From contig CAJXKK010000014.1 in assembly GCA_913055615.1 (NCBI GenBank), positions 1 through 64,000 on the forward strand: a DNA stretch of 64,000 nt, given 5' to 3'. Shown in pieces: positions 8,197 through 17,654 of this stretch. The translations under genes and the position numbers were made by a program. The stretch comes from an uncultured Ectothiorhodospiraceae bacterium (GTDB lineage Bacteria; Pseudomonadota; Gammaproteobacteria; XJ16; Halofilaceae). The notes under the pieces are model-generated. The model was not told the origin of the DNA, made no database searches, and saw only the letters and a program-made list of their open reading frames with translations. Position 1 is the stretch's first letter. The number at the start of each line of letters is the position of its first letter.

Positions 8197-8218
8197 CGCC
8201 CGGGTGCCTGCCCGGGCG
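8197..8218 (-). terminator. Hairpin after the Nudix gene
   Basis: Perfect 8-bp stem CGCCCGGG / CCCGGGCG with a 6-nt loop, 6 bp beyond the Nudix stop codon. No U-tract follows on the minus strand, so termination activity is uncertain. Confidence 0.5.
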
Positions 8219-8224
8219 TTGGCT

Positions 8225-8749
8225 TTACGGCGACCATGGCGGATCGGCAAGCCGCGGCAACAGCGGCTCGAGGATGCGCCAGGTCGCACCCCAGATCCGG
8301 ATGTCGCCGACGCGGAGACACGGAAACTCGGCCGGCTCGGCGAGACCGTGGGCGGCGATCCGTTCATGGCGCCGGGCCTGCGGGTGCAGCAGGTCCGCAA
8401 CCGGCAGTTCGATGATCCCTTCGACCTCGCCGGGTCCCGGCCGCCAGTACGCGGGGCGTTCGATGTGCGCGAGAAACGGATGGATCCGGAAACCGCTCGA
8501 GAATGTGTGGACGGGCGGCAGGGATTCGACCAGCGTGATGCCATCGGCGTTGGCGCCCGTCTCTTCGACCGTCTCACGGATCGCGGTGGCCGCCAGCGTA
8601 GCGTCACGGGCGTCGCGCTTGCCGCCGGGCAGTGCGATCTCGCCCGCGTGGAGACCGCGATTGACGCGGCGGATCAGCAGGAGCTGAAGAGCCCCGTCCG
8701 GGGCGCTGAACAGCGGTACGAGCACGGCGGCTTCGACGGTGCGGGGCAT
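8225..8749 (-). CDS. Nudix hydrolase, CoA pyrophosphatase (NudL/YeaB) type
   Basis: A 174-residue Nudix enzyme. The sequence RRVNRGLHAGEIALPGGKRD followed by ATAIRETVEETG (residues 28–65) combines the Nudix box with the UPF0035/NudL motif (H-A-G-x-I-A-x-P-G-G-x-x-D) that marks CoA pyrophosphatases, which cleave CoA to 4'-phosphopantetheine and 3',5'-ADP. The metal-binding REtVEEtG core is intact. The start MPRTVEAAVLVPL at 8749 matches the family length; the Shine-Dalgarno is weak. It follows the ABC-class ATPase gene by 62 bp on the same strand, so the two may be co-transcribed. Confidence 0.87.
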   Translation of the reverse strand: MPRTVEAAVLVPLFSAPDGALQLLLIRRVNRGLHAGEIALPGGKRDARDATLAATAIRETVEETGANADGITLVESLPPVHTFSSGFRIHPFLAHIERPAYWRPGPGEVEGIIELPVADLLHPQARRHERIAAHGLAEPAEFPCLRVGDIRIWGATWRILEPLLPRLADPPWSP

Positions 8750-8811
8750 CGGAGGCTTCAACAAGGGCGCTGACCCAGAATAGCAGTCCGGGCGCCGGCG
8801 TACCGATTGGA

Positions 8812-10476
8812 TCAGTCGTGCTGGCTGAGCCGCGTGCCCCGCAGGCGACTGAGTGCGGCGATGACCTCCGCGGTGCGGGGCAGCGCGAGGTCGCCGTCCG
8901 GGTACCGCGAGATCCGTGGCCAGCCCGACGCGAGTCGGCTGGCGATCCATGCGGGCGGGTCGTCGATCCGCCCGGGTTCTTCCGCCATCAGCGCGAGCAG
9001 CAGGCCGATCGTGCGCAGTTGTGAGGGATCGACGAGCTGCTCGACGGCGCGCAGATCGATGTCGCCGCGCCCGAATACCAGGGTGTCGCGTCCGCGGGCC
9101 TGGATCTTCCGCTTGCCCGGACGCGTCTCGGCGCTGACCGAGTGCGGGTCCAGCCGCCGGATCGCCGGCCGGCTCAGCGGACCCGCCTGCTCCTCGCGCC
9201 GGCCGGTCACGTGCTCGGCGGCGATCGCATGCGCGCGTGCAGTGACGTCGTAAGGCCGATACGCGTTCATCTCGATGACGGTGTCGGCGCAGTCGAAGTA
9301 ATCGCCCGAGCCACCCATAACCAGCAGGGTCGACACCCCCACCTCGTCGCGCAGTTGACGGATCCGGTCGACGAACGGCGTGATCGGTTCGTGATCCTTC
9401 GCCACCAGTGCCTGCATGCGCTCGTCGCGGATCATGAAATTGGTCGCCGAGGTGTCTTCGTCGACCAGCAGGGTCGAGGCACCGGCCTCGAGCGACTCCT
9501 GCAGCGCCGCCGCCTGGCTCGTGGAGCCGGACGCGAGTTCCGTGCTGAATGCGGTTGTCGACTTGCCGTAGGGCAGGTTGTTGATGAACGGCGACAGATC
9601 GGCCCCGGCCACCGGACGGCCGTCCTCGGCGCGGATCTTGACCGCGGCGGGATCGGCCACGACGCGCTCGCGGCCGTCACCGGGGATGTGGTCGTAGACG
9701 CCGAGTTCAAGGGCCGTGAGCAGGGTCGACTTGCCGTGGAAACCGCCGCCCACGATCAGCGTGATGCCGCGTGGTAAGCCCATGCCCCTGACCGGGCCGG
9801 CGTTCGGCGCGGTCAGGGTGATTCGTCGCTCGGGCGGCGCCGCGAAGGTGATCCCCTCCGCAAGCGGCCGGTCGTCGACCCCACTGCGGCGCGGGAGCAC
9901 GGCGTCCTCGCCGACGAAGCCGACCAGCCCGTTGTCGACCAACTGGTCGCGCAGCGCGCACTGGTCCTCGACGGCGGCGCAGTGCCGCTCGAGCGCCTCG
10001 CCGTCGAGGTGTTCATACTCGGCCACCGCGCGCACGCATTCGGGGAGGTATCTGCAGAGTACCTCACGGGCGCGCTCGCCGCGGATCCGCCGGCCATTGG
10101 CCGGCAACTGCACGCGGAAACGGAGTTCGACGCCGTCGTCCGTGAACAGACAGGCCGTGCGCTCGAGCACGCTCTGGGCACCGGCGTCGATCCCGATCTC
10201 CTCGATCGAGGCCGCCGCGGCCCGGAAACGCCGGGCGATGAAGTCGCGGGCCGCGCGTTCGCGCGCTTCGCCGGCGTGGGCGGCGGCCGGCAGCCCGGCG
10301 CGGGCCCAGGGCACGAACGCCCGCAGCCGCGACGGCGCCGCGAACGGGTCCGCCTGCACGTGATCGACCGCCAGCGTGAAGCGCGGAAACCCGTGCACAC
10401 CCGCGATATCGTGATACGCCTTGTAACCGCGGCCATCGATGCGCTCGAGTGTCTGCTGCAGCTGTTTCGGGTCCAT
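8812..10476 (-). CDS. Predicted ABC-class P-loop ATPase (COG3044 family)
   Basis: A 554-residue cytoplasmic ATPase matching the predicted ABC-class ATPase family (PF09818/COG3044). The N-terminal half is family-specific. A Walker A motif lies at about 243–251 (GGGFHGKST), an ABC-signature-like segment at about 315–333 (ASGSTSQAAALQESLEAGA) and Walker B at about 335–341 (TLLVDED). There is no transmembrane domain, so it is not a transporter subunit. The bacterial function is not established; I recall a trypanosome RNA-editing factor with this fold, suggesting nucleic-acid binding. It is on the minus strand, upstream of the Nudix gene and divergent from zapG. Confidence 0.85.
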   Translation of the reverse strand: MDPKQLQQTLERIDGRGYKAYHDIAGVHGFPRFTLAVDHVQADPFAAPSRLRAFVPWARAGLPAAAHAGEARERAARDFIARRFRAAAASIEEIGIDAGAQSVLERTACLFTDDGVELRFRVQLPANGRRIRGERAREVLCRYLPECVRAVAEYEHLDGEALERHCAAVEDQCALRDQLVDNGLVGFVGEDAVLPRRSGVDDRPLAEGITFAAPPERRITLTAPNAGPVRGMGLPRGITLIVGGGFHGKSTLLTALELGVYDHIPGDGRERVVADPAAVKIRAEDGRPVAGADLSPFINNLPYGKSTTAFSTELASGSTSQAAALQESLEAGASTLLVDEDTSATNFMIRDERMQALVAKDHEPITPFVDRIRQLRDEVGVSTLLVMGGSGDYFDCADTVIEMNAYRPYDVTARAHAIAAEHVTGRREEQAGPLSRPAIRRLDPHSVSAETRPGKRKIQARGRDTLVFGRGDIDLRAVEQLVDPSQLRTIGLLLALMAEEPGRIDDPPAWIASRLASGWPRISRYPDGDLALPRTAEVIAALSRLRGTRLSQHD

Positions 10477-10673
10477 CGGCGCCCGCCCATCGTTTCGATA
10501 TCAGGCAATCCTGGCACAGCCGACAAGGATGAGGCCCGGTCATGAAAGAGCCACGGCGAACGGCTCATGCAGACGCCACACCGATATTGCATTAGCCTTG
10601 CCTCGTACACGCCCGTTACAGTGCAGGGTCTGATTGCCATAGGCGAGCGCCAGCGTGGCGCGGGGAGTCCACC

Positions 10674-11273
10674 ATGGGAACGGAATACTGGGTCCTTTCG
10701 ATCATCGCGATCGTACTCGCGCTCGCGGCGGGCTTTATCGGCGGACGCATGTCCGCACCCCGTCAGCGGCGGGTGGAGGCGATGGAGCAGGAGCGGGACG
10801 CGGCCCGTGAGGAGGCCGAGGCCGTGCGCGCCGAGGTGAACCGCCACTTCGAGGAGAGCGCGCGCATGTTCGGCAAGCTCGCATCGGACTACCGCACGTT
10901 CTTCCAGCAATTCGCGCAGACGGCGCAGAACCTGGGGCTCTCGGAGGGGCGCGCGCGGGAACTGCTGGAAGAGGCTGATCCCAACCTCGTCGCCCGTCAG
11001 GCGGGGACTGGCGATCAGGCGGCGCCTGCAACGCCCGGCACCGAGCCCGAGGCGGAGCCCAGGGCTGAATCCGCCTCCGAATCCACGGCCGCGGAGCATC
11101 CCGATGCGACGCCGACTGAACAACCGGTGGGCGAGCGGGCCGGCGCCGATGAATCGAAGCCGCGGGACGAAACATCGCAGGCGCCCGACGGTGCCACGGC
11201 ATCGGGCGCGCAGGAGCGCCCGGGCACCACTGAAAGCGACGAGGTACCCGCGGATCAGGATCGACGTACCTGA
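10674..11273 (+). CDS. zapG: ZapG/YhcB family membrane protein (DUF1043)
   Basis: A 199-residue single-pass inner-membrane protein. Residues 6–24 (VLSIIAIVLALAAGFIGGR) form the membrane anchor, followed by a coiled coil and the DUF1043 core SARMFGKLASDYRTFFQQFA. The E. coli homologue coordinates cell division and envelope synthesis. The C-terminal 90 residues are Glu/Ala/Pro/Thr-rich and probably disordered, longer than in E. coli (132 residues) and typical of acidic halophile proteins. Start at 10674 is supported by CGGGGAG ten bases upstream. Confidence 0.88.
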   Translation: MGTEYWVLSIIAIVLALAAGFIGGRMSAPRQRRVEAMEQERDAAREEAEAVRAEVNRHFEESARMFGKLASDYRTFFQQFAQTAQNLGLSEGRARELLEEADPNLVARQAGTGDQAAPATPGTEPEAEPRAESASESTAAEHPDATPTEQPVGERAGADESKPRDETSQAPDGATASGAQERPGTTESDEVPADQDRRT

Positions 11274-11282
11274 TGGGCCGCC

Positions 11283-11309
11283 GGCCGGGTCGGTTCAGCC
11301 GGCCCGGCC
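11283..11309. terminator. Hairpin between convergent genes
   Basis: GGCCGGG (11283–11289) pairs with CCCGGCC (11303–11309) with further CGG/CCG pairing inside, in the 40-bp gap between the stops of zapG and the small membrane protein. No U-tract on either strand; a bidirectional terminator is possible. Confidence 0.4.
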
Positions 11310-11313
11310 CGGG

Positions 11314-11640
11314 TCAACTCAGCACGAGTCCCGACAGCATCCAGCCACCCACCGCCCCGACGTTCAGCGCCCAGATAAACGTCAGAAAGCGTGCGGCGTC
11401 GCCCCACATCGGATTGCCGACGTTGCGCGCGCACATCCACACGGATGTCAGGATCCAGGTCGTGTACGGCAACATCACGACGGCTGAGGCGAAGAACAGC
11501 GTCCACGTGATGCCGATGGCCTGCAGCGCCGCGTAGAACACCCCGAACAGGATCCAGCTGCCGAGGACCCCCCAGATCCAGAAGACCGACCACAGGCGCC
11601 CTTCGCCCCTGAGGTGCCGTTTGACGACGTTATCCATCAT
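11314..11640 (-). CDS. Small membrane protein, three predicted TM segments
   Basis: A 108-residue hydrophobic protein with likely membrane segments near residues 18–42, 44–66 and 82–105, and a short cytoplasmic N-terminus (MMDNVVKRHLRGEGR). It contains CARNVGNPMWGDAARFLTFIWA. I do not recognise a named family. A Shine-Dalgarno GGAGG lies upstream in CGTGAAGGAGGTCGGCG. It is convergent with zapG and divergent from the bactofilin gene. Coding status is supported by hydrophobic periodicity and the start signal. Confidence 0.72.
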   Translation of the reverse strand: MMDNVVKRHLRGEGRLWSVFWIWGVLGSWILFGVFYAALQAIGITWTLFFASAVVMLPYTTWILTSVWMCARNVGNPMWGDAARFLTFIWALNVGAVGGWMLSGLVLS

Positions 11641-11775
11641 CGCCGACCTCCTTCACGGCGACCAAGCCGTGGCCCCCAGTATGACCCACTGGCCCGGCCC
11701 GCACCACGGTGGCGCCGGGGGCGCGGGACTAATAATCTATACGGTCTGCCCTGACCGACCCGGAGCGACCGAGCC

Positions 11776-12147
11776 ATGTCCGACGACTTCCGCCATGCCA
11801 GCGATGCCGACGTCACGAGCATCATCGGTGTGCGTGACCGTACGCGCGGAGACTGTCACGTCGGCGGTGGCCTGCGGCTCGACGGCGTGGCGCGCGGCAA
11901 TGTGGTCGGGTCGGGCGACGACGCGGCCCTGCTCGTCAGCCCGAATGCGCGGATCGAAGGGGATATCCACGTGCAGCGGGCGCGGATTGACGGCCATGTG
12001 ACCGGCACGGTGACCGTGGACGGGCACCTCGACGTCCGCTCGGGTGCGGTCATCGAGGGCGATCTCCGCTACGGATCGATGTCGATCGAGACCGGCGCGT
12101 CGATCACCGGGACCCTGACCCCGCTGCGTATCGAAGGGGCCGACTGA
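11776..12147 (+). CDS. Bactofilin-family polymer-forming cytoskeletal protein
   Basis: A 123-residue protein of the bactofilin fold (DUF583): successive short beta strands with the pattern ARIEGDIHVQRARIDGHVTG … GHLDVRSGAVIEGDLRYGSM form the right-handed beta helix. Bactofilins polymerise without nucleotide and scaffold cell-shape or wall-related proteins at membranes. It has no metallopeptidase neighbour, which many bactofilins have. Start at 11776 (MSDDFRHASD) is the only start before the domain. Confidence 0.85.
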   Translation: MSDDFRHASDADVTSIIGVRDRTRGDCHVGGGLRLDGVARGNVVGSGDDAALLVSPNARIEGDIHVQRARIDGHVTGTVTVDGHLDVRSGAVIEGDLRYGSMSIETGASITGTLTPLRIEGAD

Positions 12148-12175
12148 GGCACGCGCCGGAACCGCCACCTCAGGA

Positions 12176-12415
12176 TCAGGCGTTGCGCTCCAGGCGCAGT
12201 CGCCCCTGTTCGTCCAGCCGCAGTGAGCCGACCAGCCGGCCGTCCTGGTCGCCGACATCAAGCGGGCCGTGCCGGTCGAGGCGATGACGGATCGCCGCGT
12301 AGATGCTGTCGACATCGGTGTGCAGCCGCGCCGCCGGGCGCCCCTCCTGGTAGGCGACGAGATCGCTGGCCTGCTGCCAGTCGAGGATGGGGGTGCCGCC
12401 GAGGTTGCTGGTCAT
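12176..12415 (-). CDS. Small hypothetical protein, 79 residues
   Basis: A short gene (MTSNLGGTPILDWQQASDLV … GRLRLERNA) preceded by GGGGGGAT about ten bases before the ATG. The sequence LVAYQEGRPAARLHTDVDSIYAAIRHRLD looks like an ordinary soluble protein, with strand-like VGSLRLDEQGRLRLE at the end. It is convergent with bactofilin (28-bp gap) and divergent from the sugar dehydrogenase, sharing about 180 bp that must hold both promoters. The frame continues open upstream across the sugar dehydrogenase, which is antisense noise. No family recognised. Confidence 0.6.
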   Translation of the reverse strand: MTSNLGGTPILDWQQASDLVAYQEGRPAARLHTDVDSIYAAIRHRLDRHGPLDVGDQDGRLVGSLRLDEQGRLRLERNA

Positions 12416-12595
12416 GCGTGTCGTATCCCCCCGGGCGCGCGCCGAGACCGGACAATACTTCATGGAAGGCTGGTATCCTGGCAGCGCCGCGGGTGCGTTG
12501 CCAGCCGGGATCGAGGCGGGTGGGCCAGCGGGGCTGTGCCGGGTCCTGCCGATGGCGGTATCCTGTATCGGTACACAGACCCTCAGGGGTATATC

Positions 12596-13693
12596 ATGCC
12601 GCGTATGCGATCCGCCCTTGCAACCGGGCTTCTCGGGCTGGTGCTCATGCCAGTACAGGCGGTCGCCGAGGTGCGCACGCAGACCGTCGCCGAGGGCCTG
12701 GACCATCCCTGGGCCATGGCCTTCCTGCCGGATGGCGAGGTCCTCGTGACCGAGCGCTCCGGTGCCCTTCTGCGCATCGATCGCGACAATGGTGAACGTA
12801 CCCCGATCGATGGCGTGCCCGCCGTCGACGCCCGCAACCAGGGCGGCATGCTGGACGTCCAGCTGCATCCCGATTTCGCCGAGAACCGCCAGGTCTATCT
12901 CACCTGGTCCGGCGAATGCGGTGAGGGCAACGCGACCCATCTCGGCCGCGGCCGCCTCGACAGGGATCGCCTGGCGGATTTCGAGACGCTGTTCGTCGCC
13001 ACGCCCTGTGTCGACAGCACCAAGCACTTCGGTTCGCGGATCGTCTTCGATGGCGACGGGTATATTTTCATGACCGTGGGTGAGCGCGGCGAACGCGATC
13101 GCTCCCAGGACATCGGCGATCACAACGGGTCGGTCCTGCGGCTGTTACCGGATGGGGGTATCCCCGGGGACAATCCGTTCGTCGACCGCGAAGACGCCGA
13201 GGCGGCGATCTACAGTTACGGTCACCGCAACCCCCAGGGTGCGGTGATCCATCCCGACACCGGGGCGGTCTGGATCCACGAACACGGACCGCGCGGCGGC
13301 GACGAGATCAACCTGCCGCAGGCGGGCGCCAACTTTGGCTGGCCGAAAACGACCTACGGCAAGGAGTACTGGGGGCCGGAGATCGGACCCGATGAGCTCG
13401 AGGGCACCGTCCAGCCGATCCATTACTGGGTGCCATCGATCGCGCCCTCGGGCATGGACTTCTACACGGGCGAGCGTTTCCCCGAATGGAAAGGCAATCT
13501 GTTCATCGGGGCGCTGGCAATGACGCACCTGGCCCGGCTCGAAATGGATGGCACGGAGGTCGTGCGCGAGACGCAGCTCCTCGATGACCGCGGCTGGCGC
13601 ATCCGCGACGTGCGCACCGGGCCGGACGGTTACCTGTACCTGCTGACCGATGCCGGTGACGGGCGCCTGGTGCGCGTGGCGCCGGCCGAATAG
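12596..13693 (+). CDS. PQQ-dependent aldose sugar dehydrogenase (glucose/sorbosone dehydrogenase, YliI type)
   Basis: A 365-residue six-bladed beta-propeller protein with a signal peptide (cleavage near VQAVAE, residue 22). The GSDH domain covers about 30–360: GLDHPWAMAFLPDGEVLVTER, GSRIVFDGDGYIFMTVGERG, YGHRNPQGAVIHPDTGAVWI and HGPRGGDEINL are family signatures. Members oxidise aldoses in the periplasm using PQQ and pass electrons to a quinone or cytochrome. The ATG at 12596 follows CAGGGGTATATC and opens directly into the signal peptide. No PQQ synthesis genes are in the window, so the cofactor may be imported or made elsewhere. Confidence 0.85.
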   Translation: MPRMRSALATGLLGLVLMPVQAVAEVRTQTVAEGLDHPWAMAFLPDGEVLVTERSGALLRIDRDNGERTPIDGVPAVDARNQGGMLDVQLHPDFAENRQVYLTWSGECGEGNATHLGRGRLDRDRLADFETLFVATPCVDSTKHFGSRIVFDGDGYIFMTVGERGERDRSQDIGDHNGSVLRLLPDGGIPGDNPFVDREDAEAAIYSYGHRNPQGAVIHPDTGAVWIHEHGPRGGDEINLPQAGANFGWPKTTYGKEYWGPEIGPDELEGTVQPIHYWVPSIAPSGMDFYTGERFPEWKGNLFIGALAMTHLARLEMDGTEVVRETQLLDDRGWRIRDVRTGPDGYLYLLTDAGDGRLVRVAPAE

Positions 13694-13741
13694 CCCTCGG
13701 GGATAACTACCGGGATACGCCCGGAAAAGACTGGAGTCACC

Positions 13742-14347
13742 ATGCAGCTGCTCGTTTCTCCAACCTCGCCCTACGCCCGCAAGGCCCGGATCGTACTCCG
13801 TGAGCGCGGTCTGACCGGGCGCGTGAACGAGTGTTTCATCAACCCGCATCAGGATCCCGCCGAGCTGCTCGCCGCGAACCCGCTGGGCAAGATCCCGACC
13901 CTCGCCCGCGACGAGGGCACGCCGCTGTACGACAGCCGCGTCGTCTGCGAATGGCTCGACGCGCTGGCCGGCGACGACGGGCTGATCCCCGCCGGCGGCG
14001 CCGAGCGTTGGGCGGTACGCCACGCCGAGGCCCATGCCGACGGCATCCTTGATCTCACCGTCGCCACGGTCATGGAGCGCGCCCGCGCCGCGGGCGAGCA
14101 GTCACCGGGCTCGATGGCGCGCTGGCGCGAGAAGATCGAGCGCGCCGTGGCGGCGACGGACACGGTGCGCGGCGCCCTGCCGGAGCGGTTCAGTCTCGGT
14201 GACATCGCGCTGGCCGTCACCCTGTCGTATCTCGATCTGCGCCTGCCGGACTTCGACTGGCGCACGGCGCACCCGACGCTGGCCGAGTGGCACGCGGGCG
14301 TGGCCGAACGCGCGTCCATGCGCGAGACGGCGCCGCCGGCCCAGTGA
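13742..14347 (+). CDS. Glutathione S-transferase family protein
   Basis: A 201-residue GST. The thioredoxin-fold N-terminal domain (1–80) begins MQLLVSPTSPYARKARIVLRE with Ser/Thr at the catalytic turn (SPTSPYARK), cis-Pro loop NPLGKIPTL and the glutathione gamma-glutamyl-binding LYDSRVVCEWLD. The all-helical C-terminal domain follows. It lies 48 bp after the sugar dehydrogenase on the same strand with GGAG upstream of the ATG and may be co-transcribed. The substrate is unknown. Confidence 0.88.
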   Translation: MQLLVSPTSPYARKARIVLRERGLTGRVNECFINPHQDPAELLAANPLGKIPTLARDEGTPLYDSRVVCEWLDALAGDDGLIPAGGAERWAVRHAEAHADGILDLTVATVMERARAAGEQSPGSMARWREKIERAVAATDTVRGALPERFSLGDIALAVTLSYLDLRLPDFDWRTAHPTLAEWHAGVAERASMRETAPPAQ

Positions 14348-14390
14348 GTCGATCCCACCGCCCTATGCACGGTGTGATGTCCCCCGCATG

Positions 14391-14425
14391 CAGGCCAGCT
14401 TGGGGGCGAAGGGAGCCAGCCGGCG
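14391..14425. repeat. Dispersed repeat, GGCCGGCTTGCGACC type (diverged copy)
   Basis: CAGGCCAGCTTGGGGGCGAAG followed by GGAGCCAGCCGGCGG resembles the copies at 51.76, 60.88 and 63.55 kb. Inverted GCCAGC/GCTGGC-like ends let it form a hairpin. It sits between the GST and recQ genes. Confidence 0.6.
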
Positions 14426-14482
14426 GATGCCGCCCCGGTCCCGACTCGTTTTTCTCACAGGGGAAGTGAAGGAGTGAACGAA

Positions 14483-16630
<2,148 letters not shown>

Positions 16631-16662
16631 ACGCGGATTACACGACAAGGTCGCCTCTTCCG

Positions 16663-16812
16663 TGCAGGAGCGAGCTTGCTCGCGAACCGGGGGTGTCCGC
16701 TCGAAAGCCTGTGGAATCGGTGCAGGTTTCGGGCAGGCAGGCGACTTCGATCGGTCGCAGTGCCAGTAGAGGGCATGCAAGGGTACGTTCGCGAGCAAGC
16801 TCGCTCCTACAG
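16663..16812. repeat. REP pair (REPIN/BIME-like), inverted copies
   Basis: TGCAGGAGCGAGCTTGCTCG (from 16663) and its inverted partner TTCGCGAGCAAGCTCGCTCC (from 16788) flank 100 bp with no gene. This is the REP consensus known from Pseudomonas and relatives. Each copy is palindromic and the two can pair, giving a mobile REPIN. It lies between recQ and a convergent lipoprotein gene and may act as a transcription boundary. No RAYT transposase is in the window. Confidence 0.9.
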
Positions 16813-16866
16813 CAGCCGGGGAGCGTCCGGCGGTGCAACGCCGGCCACTGCCGTTGTTGCTTGCGC

Positions 16867-17388
16867 CTATTTCTCGGGCCGCTTATAGACGAGCTCGTGC
16901 GCGACCTGGAGCCGGTCGTTGCGCAGCGCCATGATGATCTTGCCCCGCTCGGTGCGCCACTCGCTGTAATACACCAGATGGCCGGCCGCGACCGCGTCGC
17001 CGTAGCGCTCCGGTTCATCGGCCAGCATCCGGTTGCGCCAGATCATGCGGTCGAGACGGGGCATGCCGTGGCGGTCGATGAGATCGGACTTGAGCCGTTC
17101 GAAGTCGTCGATGTAGCGGGCGTTGTCCTCATGGGCGGCGCGGTTGAACCAGTGCGTGGCCTCCAGCCCGTCCGCGGCGAAGCGGTAGCTCAGTGTCAGC
17201 GGTATGCCGGCGCGCTCGATGTGATACACCAGCCGGTCCGCGGGTGCGATCACCGGTTCGTGCGGTTCCGCGGCCAGCACCTCCGAGCGCGGCGTCCCCC
17301 AGGCGAATGTGCGCGTCTCCGGCGGCGGCTCAGGGGTGGTCGTGCAGGCGGCAAGCAGCAGCAGGGCGATGATCGCGATCAGGCGCAT
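16867..17388 (-). CDS. Hypothetical lipoprotein
   Basis: A 173-residue predicted lipoprotein: MRLIAIIALLLLAAC has a lipobox LAAC with lipidation at Cys15, followed by TTTPEPPPE linker and a soluble domain (TFAWGTPRSEVLAAEPHEPV … YSEWRTERGKIIMALRNDRL). The TFAWGTPRSEV start resembles BamE/SmpA-like small domains in outline, but I cannot assign a family. Start at 17388 is set by GAGGA nine bases upstream and by the signal peptide. It is convergent with recQ across the REP pair and divergent from the rhomboid gene. Confidence 0.75.
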   Translation of the reverse strand: MRLIAIIALLLLAACTTTPEPPPETRTFAWGTPRSEVLAAEPHEPVIAPADRLVYHIERAGIPLTLSYRFAADGLEATHWFNRAAHEDNARYIDDFERLKSDLIDRHGMPRLDRMIWRNRMLADEPERYGDAVAAGHLVYYSEWRTERGKIIMALRNDRLQVAHELVYKRPEK

Positions 17389-17654
17389 AGCGGAGTCCTC
17401 TGGCGCGTCGATGAGGCCGGAAAATCGGTCGTACGTCCGCGATGTCCCGGCCCGGCGCGGGATACCTTTACGGGCTCGTAAGCCGTTGTCGTGGCCCGAT
17501 CGATACACCGCATGGCGCGCGGACGCAAATCGTTCGCGCCCACTGGCATCGTTCGTTTGCCCGCGCTAGGGTAACGCGGTGCGCCGGCCCGGCGTGCAAT
17601 GCCATCGGTGCGTGCAGGGAAGCGCGCCGACGCCCCGCCATGGAAGCTTAGTAT

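Larger units (their letters stand above)
7829..8197. repeat. Tandem direct repeat, two units of about 170 bp plus a partial third
   Basis: Unit 1 (7829–7999) and unit 2 (7999–8166) share the same order of blocks: GGTCCTGT, TTAC…GTTCAT, a run of seven A then a GC hairpin, a G-rich run, CCTGATTGCCATCGACCGC, CGTCGTTCGATG, GCATTGTGCA and GTGAACCGGTCCTGT. CCTGATTGCCATCGACCGC occurs at 7926–7944 and 8097–8115. A third start (GGTCCTGT…TTACGCAGTGTTCAT, 8167–8195) is cut off by the Nudix gene's 3' flank. The minus-strand reading of each unit is annotated as an RNA candidate. Confidence 0.9.

Noticed and set aside
10630-10640. CTGATTGCCAT in the zapG leader as a target of the candidate sRNAs
   Set aside because: The complementarity to AUGGCAAUCAG is perfect but only 11 nt, expected by chance in 64 kb, and the zapG transcript start is unknown.
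12416-13123. N-terminal extension of the 79-residue minus-strand gene
   Set aside because: It overlaps the well-supported sugar dehydrogenase; the ATG at 12415 has its own Shine-Dalgarno.
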